9,229 bases of DNA from Bacteroidales bacterium (GTDB lineage: Bacteria > Bacteroidota > Bacteroidia > Bacteroidales > SMBSF77), in the NCBI GenBank assembly GCA_021106655.1, contig JAIOTT010000158.1, positions 1 to 9,229 on the forward strand, given 5' to 3'. The notes beneath the pieces were generated by a model. It saw nothing but the letters and a program-made list of their open reading frames with translations, did not search any database and was not told the origin of the DNA. Position 1 is the first letter of the stretch; every line of letters begins with the position of its first letter. Below are positions 1 through 5,974 of the stretch, piece by piece. The translations under genes and the position numbers were made by a program.

Positions 1-2
1 AA

Positions 3-473
3 TTCGAGGATCTGAAAAAGATAGAAAATAAGGTTTCGGATGAGGAAAAATATCAAAAGGGAAAAAGGATAAAAGCAAATTTTGAAAAGAACAAAAAAGA
101 AATTGAAGCTTTTGTCAATAAATTAAAAGAGCTTTTCAATAAACTCGATTTCGTAAAGGAAGAGGGATTTGAGTATTATTATGAGTTTAAATCAATGGAA
201 GACAAACCTGAATATAATCAGTCTCAGTTTTCCGGAGAAAATAGTACACAGCACCCTACATTTCTACGAAGGTTCAACATCTCGGTTTCTGACGAAGAAA
301 ACATGATGTTAATAGAGTGGCACAGAGGGAAAAGAGATGCCAGTGATAAACCATGGAAATTCCATGATGAGCAAAATTTTCTATGTGATATTGCTAAACT
401 GGATGAAGAACGTGCCTACGAGCTTATCGATTGGTTTGCATGGAAGATATATACACCTCGCGGACTTAGATAA
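3..473 (+). CDS. Hypothetical protein, C-terminal part (5' end outside window)
   Basis: The reading frame is open from the first complete codon at position 3 to the TAA at 471-473, giving 156 visible residues. The first in-frame ATG (195) lies in mid-frame with no ribosome binding site, so I treat this as the 3' end of a longer gene. The first 60 or so visible residues are rich in Lys and Glu and look like one long charged helix, possibly a coiled coil. The C-terminal part is more globular and rich in aromatic residues, with WHRGKRD, KPWKFHDEQNF and a final IDWFAWKIYTPRGLR. I see no signal peptide, membrane segment or catalytic motif that I recognise, and I cannot assign a family. It is separated from the next gene by over 400 bases, so it is probably not functionally linked to the redox cluster. 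Confidence 0.6.
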   Translation, partial: FEDLKKIENKVSDEEKYQKGKRIKANFEKNKKEIEAFVNKLKELFNKLDFVKEEGFEYYYEFKSMEDKPEYNQSQFSGENSTQHPTFLRRFNISVSDEENMMLIEWHRGKRDASDKPWKFHDEQNFLCDIAKLDEERAYELIDWFAWKIYTPRGLR

Positions 474-846
474 GATTCTTATACAATTTGCAGATTCAAA
501 TATTTCTTAAGTAGTAAGATCATACTTCTTATTAATTCCCACTTCGCCTCAAGCGATATTTCATTATAATTATAACTTTTTTGATGGTTATCAATTAAGT
601 TTGTTATTTCTATGTGAAAATACATCTTATGCACATATGTTCATTATATATTATGAAGATTAAAGCATATTGTAAGAACGAAATAACAATAGTGTATTAT
701 GTAATCAAATTGTATGAAATTACTTTTGTTGTGGAATTGATAACTGCATAGATTGTGGACTAATGCGTTCAGAAAGTAATAATTTTGCATTAAGTGTTAA
801 ACATTTATATTACAGGACCAGGAATTGAAATAAAAACAAAAAAAGC
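474..846. other. Long intergenic region upstream of the cupin gene
   Basis: This very AT-rich stretch has no convincing gene. Near the left end is a weak stem-loop (568-576 with 587-596, one bulged base, 10-nt loop containing a run of six T) that could help end transcription of the upstream gene. The first copy of a CATATG-centred palindrome lies at 627-646. TAnnTTTG-like -7 elements occur at 721-728 and 780-787, but neither has a TTTG element 19-21 nt upstream, so I do not call them promoters. Short open frames at 653-751 (32 codons) and 763-828 (21 codons) lack ribosome binding sites and are not annotated as genes. Confidence 0.5.
627..646. promoter_or_regulatory. Operator-like palindrome, copy 1
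   Basis: This 20-bp sequence differs from the copy at 852-871 at only two adjacent positions (CA here, AG there). Its core 629-644 is a 16-bp palindrome with one mismatched pair around CATATG, and the inner eight bases ACATATGT are perfectly symmetric. It lies 225 bp upstream of the second copy, centre to centre. No promoter of the TTTG/TAnnTTTG type surrounds this copy. It could be an upstream site for the same dimeric regulator, allowing looping, or belong to an unrecognised transcript. The regulator is not encoded in the window. Confidence 0.5.
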
Positions 847-877
847 TTTGATTATGAGCATATGTTCATTACCTTTG
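847..877 (+). promoter_or_regulatory. Bacteroidetes-type promoter of the cupin gene
   Basis: A -33 element TTTG (847-850) is followed after 19 nt by a -7 element TACCTTTG (870-877). Both elements and the spacing match the established Bacteroidetes primary-sigma consensus. Transcription would begin some 5-8 nt further on, near 882-886, leaving a leader of about 30 nt before the ATG at 916. The spacer is occupied almost entirely by the CATATG palindrome, so a bound regulator should block or modulate this promoter directly. It is the only complete promoter of this type I found upstream of the gene run. Confidence 0.7.
852..871. promoter_or_regulatory. Operator-like palindrome, copy 2, inside the promoter spacer
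   Basis: The core 854-869 has the form ATGA-n-CATATG-n-TCAT, a 16-bp palindrome with a single mismatched pair. The element fills the spacer between the -33 and -7 boxes of the cupin promoter. Eighteen of 20 bases match the copy at 627-646. This is the geometry expected of a repressor operator for a dimeric helix-turn-helix protein. That role is inferred from position and symmetry; I cannot name the regulator. Confidence 0.6.
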
Positions 878-915
878 CGGTAGATTAAGAAATAATTAAT
901 ATGGAGGGAAATGCC

Positions 916-1245
916 ATGAGAAATTTATTGAATTTGTATGATGATTTAAATTGGGAAATTGCGGATAATTATTCCGATGGAACACAAAGAAAAGTTCTAC
1001 GAGATGAGAATGGTGCAAAAACTTTTCTGTTAAAATTACCGAAAGGCTTTAAAATGACTCCACACTCGCATCTGACGACTGAGCAACATTTTGTTCTTGA
1101 AGGGGAATACACAAGTAATGGAAAACGATTTCCTGAAGGTTCTTATCAGATAATATCATCTGGTGATGAGCATGGTCCATTTGAGTCAGAGAACGGAGCC
1201 TTGATTCTGGTTATTTTGGATCCTATAATCTTTGAGGGGAAATAA
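916..1245 (+). CDS. Small single-domain cupin protein
   Basis: This 109-residue soluble protein consists of one cupin beta-barrel. Cupin motif 1 fits the consensus G-x5-HxH-x3-E-x6-G exactly: G44, H50, H52, E56, G63. Motif 2 is represented by P73, G75 and H86 in SSGDEHGPF. The likely metal ligands are H50, H52, E56 and H86. I chose the ATG at 916 over the in-frame ATG at 901 because GGAGGG at 903-908 is a good Shine-Dalgarno sequence 7 nt before 916, whereas nothing suitable precedes 901. The gene has its own promoter with an embedded palindrome and is separated from the cytochrome gene by about 180 bases. Single-domain cupins of this size may be small dioxygenases, isomerases or ligand sensors (ChrR-like); the substrate cannot be read here. 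Confidence 0.8.
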   Translation: MRNLLNLYDDLNWEIADNYSDGTQRKVLRDENGAKTFLLKLPKGFKMTPHSHLTTEQHFVLEGEYTSNGKRFPEGSYQIISSGDEHGPFESENGALILVILDPIIFEGK

Positions 1246-1319
1246 ATTTGATTTATGAATAGTGCTTCATTATTTAGTATTGATTCTATTATAGATGGAT
1301 TATTAAGGGGTTTTATTTT

Positions 1320-1365
1320 ATAATCTTCCTGTTTTGCTTCTAAGAAGTCCTAAATACAGGATTAT
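1320..1365. repeat. Imperfect stem-loop in the leader before the octaheme cytochrome gene
   Basis: The arms ATAATC...CTGT (1320-1325 and 1329-1332) and ACAGGATTAT (1356-1365) pair over ten base pairs with a 3-nt bulge. An inner CTTC/GAAG (1337-1340, 1344-1347) can pair within the loop. No T-run follows, so it is not a classic intrinsic terminator on this strand. It could partly end cupin transcription, act as an mRNA-stability hairpin, or be a protein-binding dyad. No complete TTTG/TAnnTTTG promoter is visible between the cupin and the cytochrome gene; a lone TAAATTTG at 1243-1250 has its nearest upstream TTTG 24 nt away. Confidence 0.4.
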
Positions 1366-1424
1366 GAGGTAAATATTTTCATGAAACGAAATAAAATCAG
1401 GAAAAAAAAGGAAATAATAAAAAT

Positions 1425-3032
1425 ATGTTAACGGTAAAAACATCAAAGAGAAAATTTATTAAGCTATTTAGCTTATTTATAGCAATAATGCTACCATGGT
1501 TAATTGCCATTGTTTACTTTAATAATAGCGATGGAGAAGAAATACCTCTTAGATCGATTAATTTCATTAAAGATACAATCTCCAAAGTTGATCATAGTAA
1601 ATTTGCAATATTGCAACAGGAATTCGAAACACCTCAAGAGCTGACGGTGGCATGTTTGTCATGTCATAACCAGACAGGTCGGGAGGTTATGCAAACATCT
1701 CATTGGAAATGGACAAGGGATTATATTACTGATTCCGGCGATACTATTCAACTTGGCAAGAAAAATATAATTAATAATTTTTGTATTGGAGTTTCTTCAA
1801 ATGAACGCCGGTGTACAAGTTGTCATATTGGGTATGGATGGGAAAACAATGACTTTGATTTCACAGAAAGCAAAAATATTGATTGCATAGTGTGTCATGA
1901 TCGCAGTGGGACATACAAAAAATTCCCAAGTGGAGCCGGTTATCCTGTTAAGGAAGAAAAGAAATTTGGAAAGGAAATTTATTATCCACCGGACTATAAA
2001 CTGATATCTCAAAATATCGGGCCTCCTACAAATGAAAATTGTGGCGCCTGTCATTTTGTGGGTGGTGGTGGCAATAATGTGAAGCATGGAGATATTGCTA
2101 TGGAGATGAGTAATATTGGCAAAACGGTTGATGTGCATTTGGCAGTGGATGGAGGTAAAATGGGCTGTGTTGATTGTCATAAAACAGAAAGACATAATAT
2201 TGGAGGAAGCCTTTATTCTATTGCTTCAACCGATGAAAATAGAATTTCCTGTGAACAGTGTCATTCAGAAGAGCCTCATATTGACAGAACTCTTAATCTT
2301 CACACTAGAAAAATTGCCTGTCAGACATGCCATATACCGGTTTATGCGAAAGTAAGTGCTACAAAAATGGAATGGGACTGGTCAACGGCAGGGGAGTTTA
2401 ATGAGGATGGAAGTATTTTAGTGAAGAAGGATAGTGCCGGGAATATTATTTATCATAGTATGAAAGGAACATTTAGCTGGGAAAGTGATGTTGAGCCTGA
2501 ATACTATTGGTTTAATGGAAATGCACGGCATTATCTTATGGGTGATAAGATTGATACAACGGAAGTAGTTCAATTAAACTCATTGCTAGGAAGTTATAAT
2601 GATAGAAGCGCAAAAATTGTTCCTGTGAAAGTGCATAGGAGTCAACAAATTTATGATCCACTTAATGAAACCATGATATTACCACATTTATATGGTAAAG
2701 ACAGTACAGCTTTCTGGACTAATTTTGATTGGAATAAAGCAGCTGAAACGGGAATGAGAAGTGTGAATTTGCCTTATAGCGGGAAATATGCATTCATTTC
2801 CACAGAAATGTATTGGCCAATAAATCATATGGTAGCTCCAATTGAAAATACATTGAAATGTGCAGATTGCCATGCAAGGGACAGTCGCCTGCAAAACCTG
2901 ACGGATTTTTATCTTCCGGGGAGAGATTACAGCAGCTTTTTAGACCTATTAGGATTTGGAATAATAATAATGGTTTTTATTGGGGTTATTATCCATGGAT
3001 CATTAAGAATCTTTAAAAACAAAATATTTTAA
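1425..3032 (+). CDS. Membrane-anchored octaheme c-type cytochrome, tetrathionate reductase (Otr) family
   Basis: This 535-residue periplasmic redox enzyme has exactly eight CxxCH haem-c sites, starting at C77, C130, C154, C206, C248, C276, C299 and C479. The long gap of about 175 residues before the last haem and motifs such as TSHWKW (91-96) and KMEWDWSTAG (314-323) fit the octaheme tetrathionate reductase family (Shewanella Otr). A basic N-terminus and hydrophobic helix (about 11-32) look like an uncleaved export anchor, since no lipobox or clear cleavage site follows. A second helix at about 505-527 ends in HGSLRIFKNKIF, so both ends are membrane-bound. Otr proteins are known to reduce tetrathionate, nitrite and hydroxylamine in vitro; the substrate here is unknown. 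A weak AAGG lies 13 nt before the ATG. The partner cytochrome b gene starts 5 nt after the stop. Confidence 0.9.
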   Translation: MLTVKTSKRKFIKLFSLFIAIMLPWLIAIVYFNNSDGEEIPLRSINFIKDTISKVDHSKFAILQQEFETPQELTVACLSCHNQTGREVMQTSHWKWTRDYITDSGDTIQLGKKNIINNFCIGVSSNERRCTSCHIGYGWENNDFDFTESKNIDCIVCHDRSGTYKKFPSGAGYPVKEEKKFGKEIYYPPDYKLISQNIGPPTNENCGACHFVGGGGNNVKHGDIAMEMSNIGKTVDVHLAVDGGKMGCVDCHKTERHNIGGSLYSIASTDENRISCEQCHSEEPHIDRTLNLHTRKIACQTCHIPVYAKVSATKMEWDWSTAGEFNEDGSILVKKDSAGNIIYHSMKGTFSWESDVEPEYYWFNGNARHYLMGDKIDTTEVVQLNSLLGSYNDRSAKIVPVKVHRSQQIYDPLNETMILPHLYGKDSTAFWTNFDWNKAAETGMRSVNLPYSGKYAFISTEMYWPINHMVAPIENTLKCADCHARDSRLQNLTDFYLPGRDYSSFLDLLGFGIIIMVFIGVIIHGSLRIFKNKIF

Positions 3033-3037
3033 GAATC

Positions 3038-4372
3038 ATGATAAAAAAGAGAACATACATATACAGGAGCTTTGAAAGATTTTGGCATTGGAGTCAGGCT
3101 TTATTAATATTCTTTCTCGCATTTACCGGGTTTGAAATTCATGGGACTTATGATTTTATAGGGTTTGAAAATTCTGTAAAGTGGCATGATATTGCTGCAT
3201 GGGCTTTCCTGGTTTTAATTGTATTTACCATTTTTTGGCATTTTGTTACCGGCGAATGGAAACAATATATACCGACTACAAAATTTATAAAAGCACAAGT
3301 TTCATTTTATATAACCGGAATTTTTAAGGGAGCACCTCATCCAACCCATAAAACAATTTACACGAAGTTTAATCCGCTACAGAGGGTTATTTATCTGGGA
3401 CTTAAGATATTAATCCTTCCGGTTCAATTTTTAACCGGTTTTATTTATATGTTTTATATTTATCCTGATAATCCAGCACATGAATTTGGACTGGAAATTA
3501 TTGCCACAATACACACAATAGGTGCATTTGCGTTGCTGGCTTTTGTTATTGCCCATGTTTATCTTACAACTACCGGTGATACACCATTATCAAGTATAAA
3601 AGCCATGATAACAGGTTGGGAGGTAATTGATGTTGATGAAAAAGAAGAACGCATGAAACATTTGCAAAAGTCTTTGGATGAGAGTGTGGCCGGATATTAC
3701 AGAATGGACAAAGAGGGTAGAATTATTGATGTAAATGAAGCCTGGCTCGAAATGTACAAATATACTGACAGGAATATAGTAATAGGTAAGCATTATTCCG
3801 TAACCCGTGACGAAAAAAATGTTAAAGAGTTGGATGAATTGGTTGCCAAGGTTATGAACGGGGAGTCAATTACCGGTATTCCGGCCAAAAGAAAATGTAT
3901 GGATGGAACGAAAGGGAAACATGTTTTATCGGCTAATCCTGTTATTGAAGATGGTGAAATTGCCGGGATGGAAGGTTTTATCCTTGATATTACAGAAAAG
4001 GAGGAATTTTCTGAACATATGAATTATGTTGTCAGAAATAGTAGTGCCGGGTATTATCGTATGGATGAAAACAAGATTATAGTAGATGTGAATGATGCAT
4101 GGCTGAAGATATGCAAATATGGGAATAAAAGTGAAGTTATAGGAAAACACTGTTCAATTATTTGCAGACCAACCGAGCTCGACAACCTCGAAACAAAATT
4201 TGAAAGAGTTTTGAAAGGAGAAACAATGTCAGGGATAATAGGCACACGAAAATGTAAGGATGGTTCTGTTGGAAAACACATTTTATCTGCAAACCCTATT
4301 TATGTTGGCAATCTTATTGCCGGGATAGAAGGATTTATCCTGGACATTACAAAATTGGAAAAAGACCTGTAA
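3038..4372 (+). CDS. Cytochrome b561-like membrane protein fused to two tandem PAS domains
   Basis: This 444-residue protein has two parts. Residues 1-195 form a four-helix b-type cytochrome like those of NiFe-hydrogenases and formate dehydrogenases, with candidate haem ligands H17 (RFWHW), H68 (FWHF), H159 (IHT) and H173 (AHVY); the 14-residue spacing of the last pair is typical. Residues about 211-320 and 330-439 are two PAS domains in the cytoplasm. They align without gaps at an offset of 119 residues with roughly half of positions identical by eye, sharing AGYYRMD, VIGKH, RKC, GKH, LSANP and EGFILDIT. The protein ends after PAS2 with no kinase, GGDEF or DNA-binding domain. Lying directly behind the octaheme gene, it probably links that enzyme to the quinone pool. 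The PAS pair presumably senses redox state or a ligand; that is inference. Confidence 0.87.
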   Translation: MIKKRTYIYRSFERFWHWSQALLIFFLAFTGFEIHGTYDFIGFENSVKWHDIAAWAFLVLIVFTIFWHFVTGEWKQYIPTTKFIKAQVSFYITGIFKGAPHPTHKTIYTKFNPLQRVIYLGLKILILPVQFLTGFIYMFYIYPDNPAHEFGLEIIATIHTIGAFALLAFVIAHVYLTTTGDTPLSSIKAMITGWEVIDVDEKEERMKHLQKSLDESVAGYYRMDKEGRIIDVNEAWLEMYKYTDRNIVIGKHYSVTRDEKNVKELDELVAKVMNGESITGIPAKRKCMDGTKGKHVLSANPVIEDGEIAGMEGFILDITEKEEFSEHMNYVVRNSSAGYYRMDENKIIVDVNDAWLKICKYGNKSEVIGKHCSIICRPTELDNLETKFERVLKGETMSGIIGTRKCKDGSVGKHILSANPIYVGNLIAGIEGFILDITKLEKDL

Positions 4373-4420
4373 TAGATATTATTATGAGTGTAGATGATTC
4401 AATAAAAAATATATAATAGG

Positions 4421-4831
4421 ATGAAGCTATTAATGATCTATATGAGCAAGTTCTCATATAAACCAACTTTGAAAACTATTGAATCAATGCCTGATTGTAC
4501 AGAAGAAAAAGAATTTGATAACATCCAGGCTGCATTTATTCAGGTTGAAAAGGAAGATGAAGAGAACGATGCTGCGGTTAAAAAGAAGTTATTAAAAAAC
4601 CTAAAATGGGTTGCCGGTAAAAATGATACTAAAAAAATCATTCTGCATTCCTTTGCTCATTTGTCGGAAAGTAAGGCAGAGCCTGAATTTACAAAATCAT
4701 TGTTTGACAATATTGAAGAAAGACTTGTCAATTCGGGATTTGAAGTTGAACAAACACCATTTGGGTATTTCCTGGATTTACATTTAAGTGCACCTGGATT
4801 TTCATTAGCAAGAGTTTTTAAATCATTTTAA
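4421..4831 (+). CDS. Stand-alone archaeal-type threonyl-tRNA synthetase editing-domain protein
   Basis: This 136-residue protein matches the archaeal ThrRS N-terminal editing domain (Pfam tRNA-Thr_ED, a D-Tyr-tRNA deacylase-like fold) over its whole length. It starts with a beta strand (MKLLMIYMSKFSYKP), followed by AAFIQVEKEDE, then IILHSFAHLSESKAEP (74-88), an amphipathic helix and FEVEQTPFGYFLDLHLSAPGFSLARVF. H80 in FAHLS corresponds to the histidine of the editing pocket. From memory of the Pyrococcus abyssi enzyme, the GWYK tyrosine-lysine pair and a later glutamate are also catalytic; here these read GYFL and SLAR, so the lysine and glutamate seem to be lost. No synthetase is fused or nearby. 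It may have been recruited to a non-editing role. The start agrees with the family N-terminus, though there is no strong ribosome binding site. Confidence 0.75.
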   Translation: MKLLMIYMSKFSYKPTLKTIESMPDCTEEKEFDNIQAAFIQVEKEDEENDAAVKKKLLKNLKWVAGKNDTKKIILHSFAHLSESKAEPEFTKSLFDNIEERLVNSGFEVEQTPFGYFLDLHLSAPGFSLARVFKSF

Positions 4832-4833
4832 GT

Positions 4834-5484
4834 ATGGGGAATAAAATTTATCCGGATTCTGGAGTTGAATTGAAACCTTTCACAGCCCGGCATTATGACA
4901 GCTTAATGAATACGGTTTCATTGGGATGGTATAAAAGGTTTATATTCAGGGCGATTAAGGATATGGAGATTCAACCTAATGATTCTATACTGGATTTGGG
5001 ATGCGGTACAGGCCGTAATGCTGGATTGATGGCTTCGTACCTAAATGAAAATGGAGGAATTACCGGATTGGATGTATCGGGGATAATGGAAAAGCAATTC
5101 AACAAGAAATTCTCAGATGACAAACGCATGCAATTTGTTAGGCAACGGGCTGATATCCCGTTCGACATGGGGCAGAAATTTGATAAAATTCTGATCAGCT
5201 TTGTAATACATGGGTTTCCGCATGAAGCGAGGAAAATTGTGATCTCAAATATAATAAATCACCTAAAACCGGGCGCCTCTTTTTTTATGCTCGATTTTGC
5301 AGAATTCAATATGGCAGAGATGCCTGCGCTTCATCGTTTTGTTTTTAAGAGTATTGAATGTAAATATGCTTTTGACTTTATTGAGAAAGACTGGAAACAA
5401 ATATTAATTGAAAATGGCTTCAATGATTTTAGAGAAACTTTCTATATGAAGAGATATGTAAGGTTATTGAAAGCGATAAAATAA
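4834..5484 (+). CDS. Class I SAM-dependent methyltransferase, UbiE-like
   Basis: This 216-residue soluble enzyme has a Rossmann-fold methyltransferase core. Motif I is ILDLGCGTGRN (52-62), the acidic residue ending beta 2 is D80 in ITGLDVSG, the post-core strand is KILISFVIHGFPH (118-130), and LKPGASFFMLDF (144-155) is the usual LkPGG-type motif. The segment before motif I (HYDSLMNTVSLGWYKRF) resembles UbiE/MenG menaquinone methyltransferases, but similarity to that family does not fix the substrate, and related enzymes methylate small molecules or metalloids. The gene starts 2 nt after the stop of the editing-domain gene, so the two are almost certainly co-translated. Candidate acceptors suggested by context include a quinone, a cofactor precursor or a metalloid. 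Confidence 0.83.
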   Translation: MGNKIYPDSGVELKPFTARHYDSLMNTVSLGWYKRFIFRAIKDMEIQPNDSILDLGCGTGRNAGLMASYLNENGGITGLDVSGIMEKQFNKKFSDDKRMQFVRQRADIPFDMGQKFDKILISFVIHGFPHEARKIVISNIINHLKPGASFFMLDFAEFNMAEMPALHRFVFKSIECKYAFDFIEKDWKQILIENGFNDFRETFYMKRYVRLLKAIK

Positions 5485-5494
5485 AAATTGAAAT

Positions 5495-5923
5495 ATGGAA
5501 CTACGTTTTGCATTTGCAGTAAATAATGAGGGAATTTTCCAAAAAAATCATTTTGGTGATGCAGATAAATATTTGATTTTCGATCAGGTTTCTGATAAAA
5601 TAGTGTTATCGTCAGAAGAGATCAATAAGTTTAAATTACTGGATGAAGAGCATGAACATGGATCACGAAAGAAAGGGGAGGCTATTGTTAAATTTCTTAA
5701 AGAAAAGAATGTAAATGTTTTAGTCTCTACCCAATTTGGCAAAAATATTAGCATCATAAATGAGCATTTCGTTCCTGTAAAAGTTGTACTTGAACAGCCT
5801 GAGGAGATAGCTGATGTAATTGGCAAACATCTCCATTGGATAAAGGATGAGTGGGAAAATGGTCCAGGCGATTTTAAATTGTTTACAATAAAGTCAGGAG
5901 TTATGAAATCAGCTATAAAATAG
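5495..5923 (+). CDS. NifX/NifB-C-like (COG1433) cofactor-binding family protein
   Basis: This 142-residue protein has the dinitrogenase iron-molybdenum cofactor family fold (Pfam PF02579) at about residues 3-115. The landmarks are FAFAVNNEG at the first strand, HFGDADKYLIFD (19-30), HGSRKKGEAIVKFLKEKNVNVLVSTQFGKN (55-84) and the closing HFVPVKVVL. The last 25 or so residues (WENGPGDFKLFTIKSG) extend past the domain. Members of this family bind or carry metal-sulfur cofactors: NifX and NafY in nitrogenase assembly, and the Mo-Cu orange protein of Desulfovibrio. No nif gene is present, and the protein has no cysteine, so any cluster would have to be held by histidines such as H19, H53, H55, H112 and H114. 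It starts 10 nt after the methyltransferase. A role as carrier or sensor of a metal cofactor is inferred. Confidence 0.8.
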   Translation: MELRFAFAVNNEGIFQKNHFGDADKYLIFDQVSDKIVLSSEEINKFKLLDEEHEHGSRKKGEAIVKFLKEKNVNVLVSTQFGKNISIINEHFVPVKVVLEQPEEIADVIGKHLHWIKDEWENGPGDFKLFTIKSGVMKSAIK

Positions 5924-5974
5924 TTCAGAGTCAATATACAAAATATGAAAATCGTTTTAGTAAATATGCATTAA

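Noticed and set aside
653..751. Open frame of 32 codons starting just after the first palindrome
   Set aside because: No ribosome binding site or promoter, composition like the surrounding AT-rich DNA, and no recognisable motif.
721..787. TAnnTTTG sequences at 721-728 and 780-787 as possible promoters
   Set aside because: Neither has a TTTG element at 19-21 nt upstream, and such words are frequent by chance in AT-rich DNA.
763..828. 21-codon frame whose translation (FALSVKHLYYR) faintly recalls the start of an ABC ATPase
   Set aside because: The match is too short, has no Walker A motif after it and no ribosome binding site; likely chance.
901..915. ATG at 901 as the cupin start
   Set aside because: The GGAGGG at 903-908 is correctly placed for the ATG at 916 and would be inside the coding region if 901 were used.
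1243..1250. TAAATTTG as a promoter for the octaheme cytochrome gene
   Set aside because: The nearest usable TTTG is 24 nt upstream, outside the usual spacing, and the distance to the gene is about 170 nt.
1381..1431. 16-codon basic leader frame overlapping the octaheme cytochrome start
   Set aside because: Lys-rich frames arise readily in the A-rich ribosome-binding region; no evidence that it is translated.
1797..2195. Minus-strand open frame of 132 codons within the octaheme cytochrome gene
   Set aside because: It is antisense to eight well-formed haem motifs and its translation has no family character; a shadow frame.
4013..4028. GAACATATGAA inside the PAS region as a third operator copy
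   Set aside because: Only the left half matches the palindrome, and it lies inside coding sequence.
5584..5934. Minus-strand open frame of 116 codons over the NifX-like gene
   Set aside because: Low-complexity Ser/Thr/Phe translation opposite a recognisable conserved domain.
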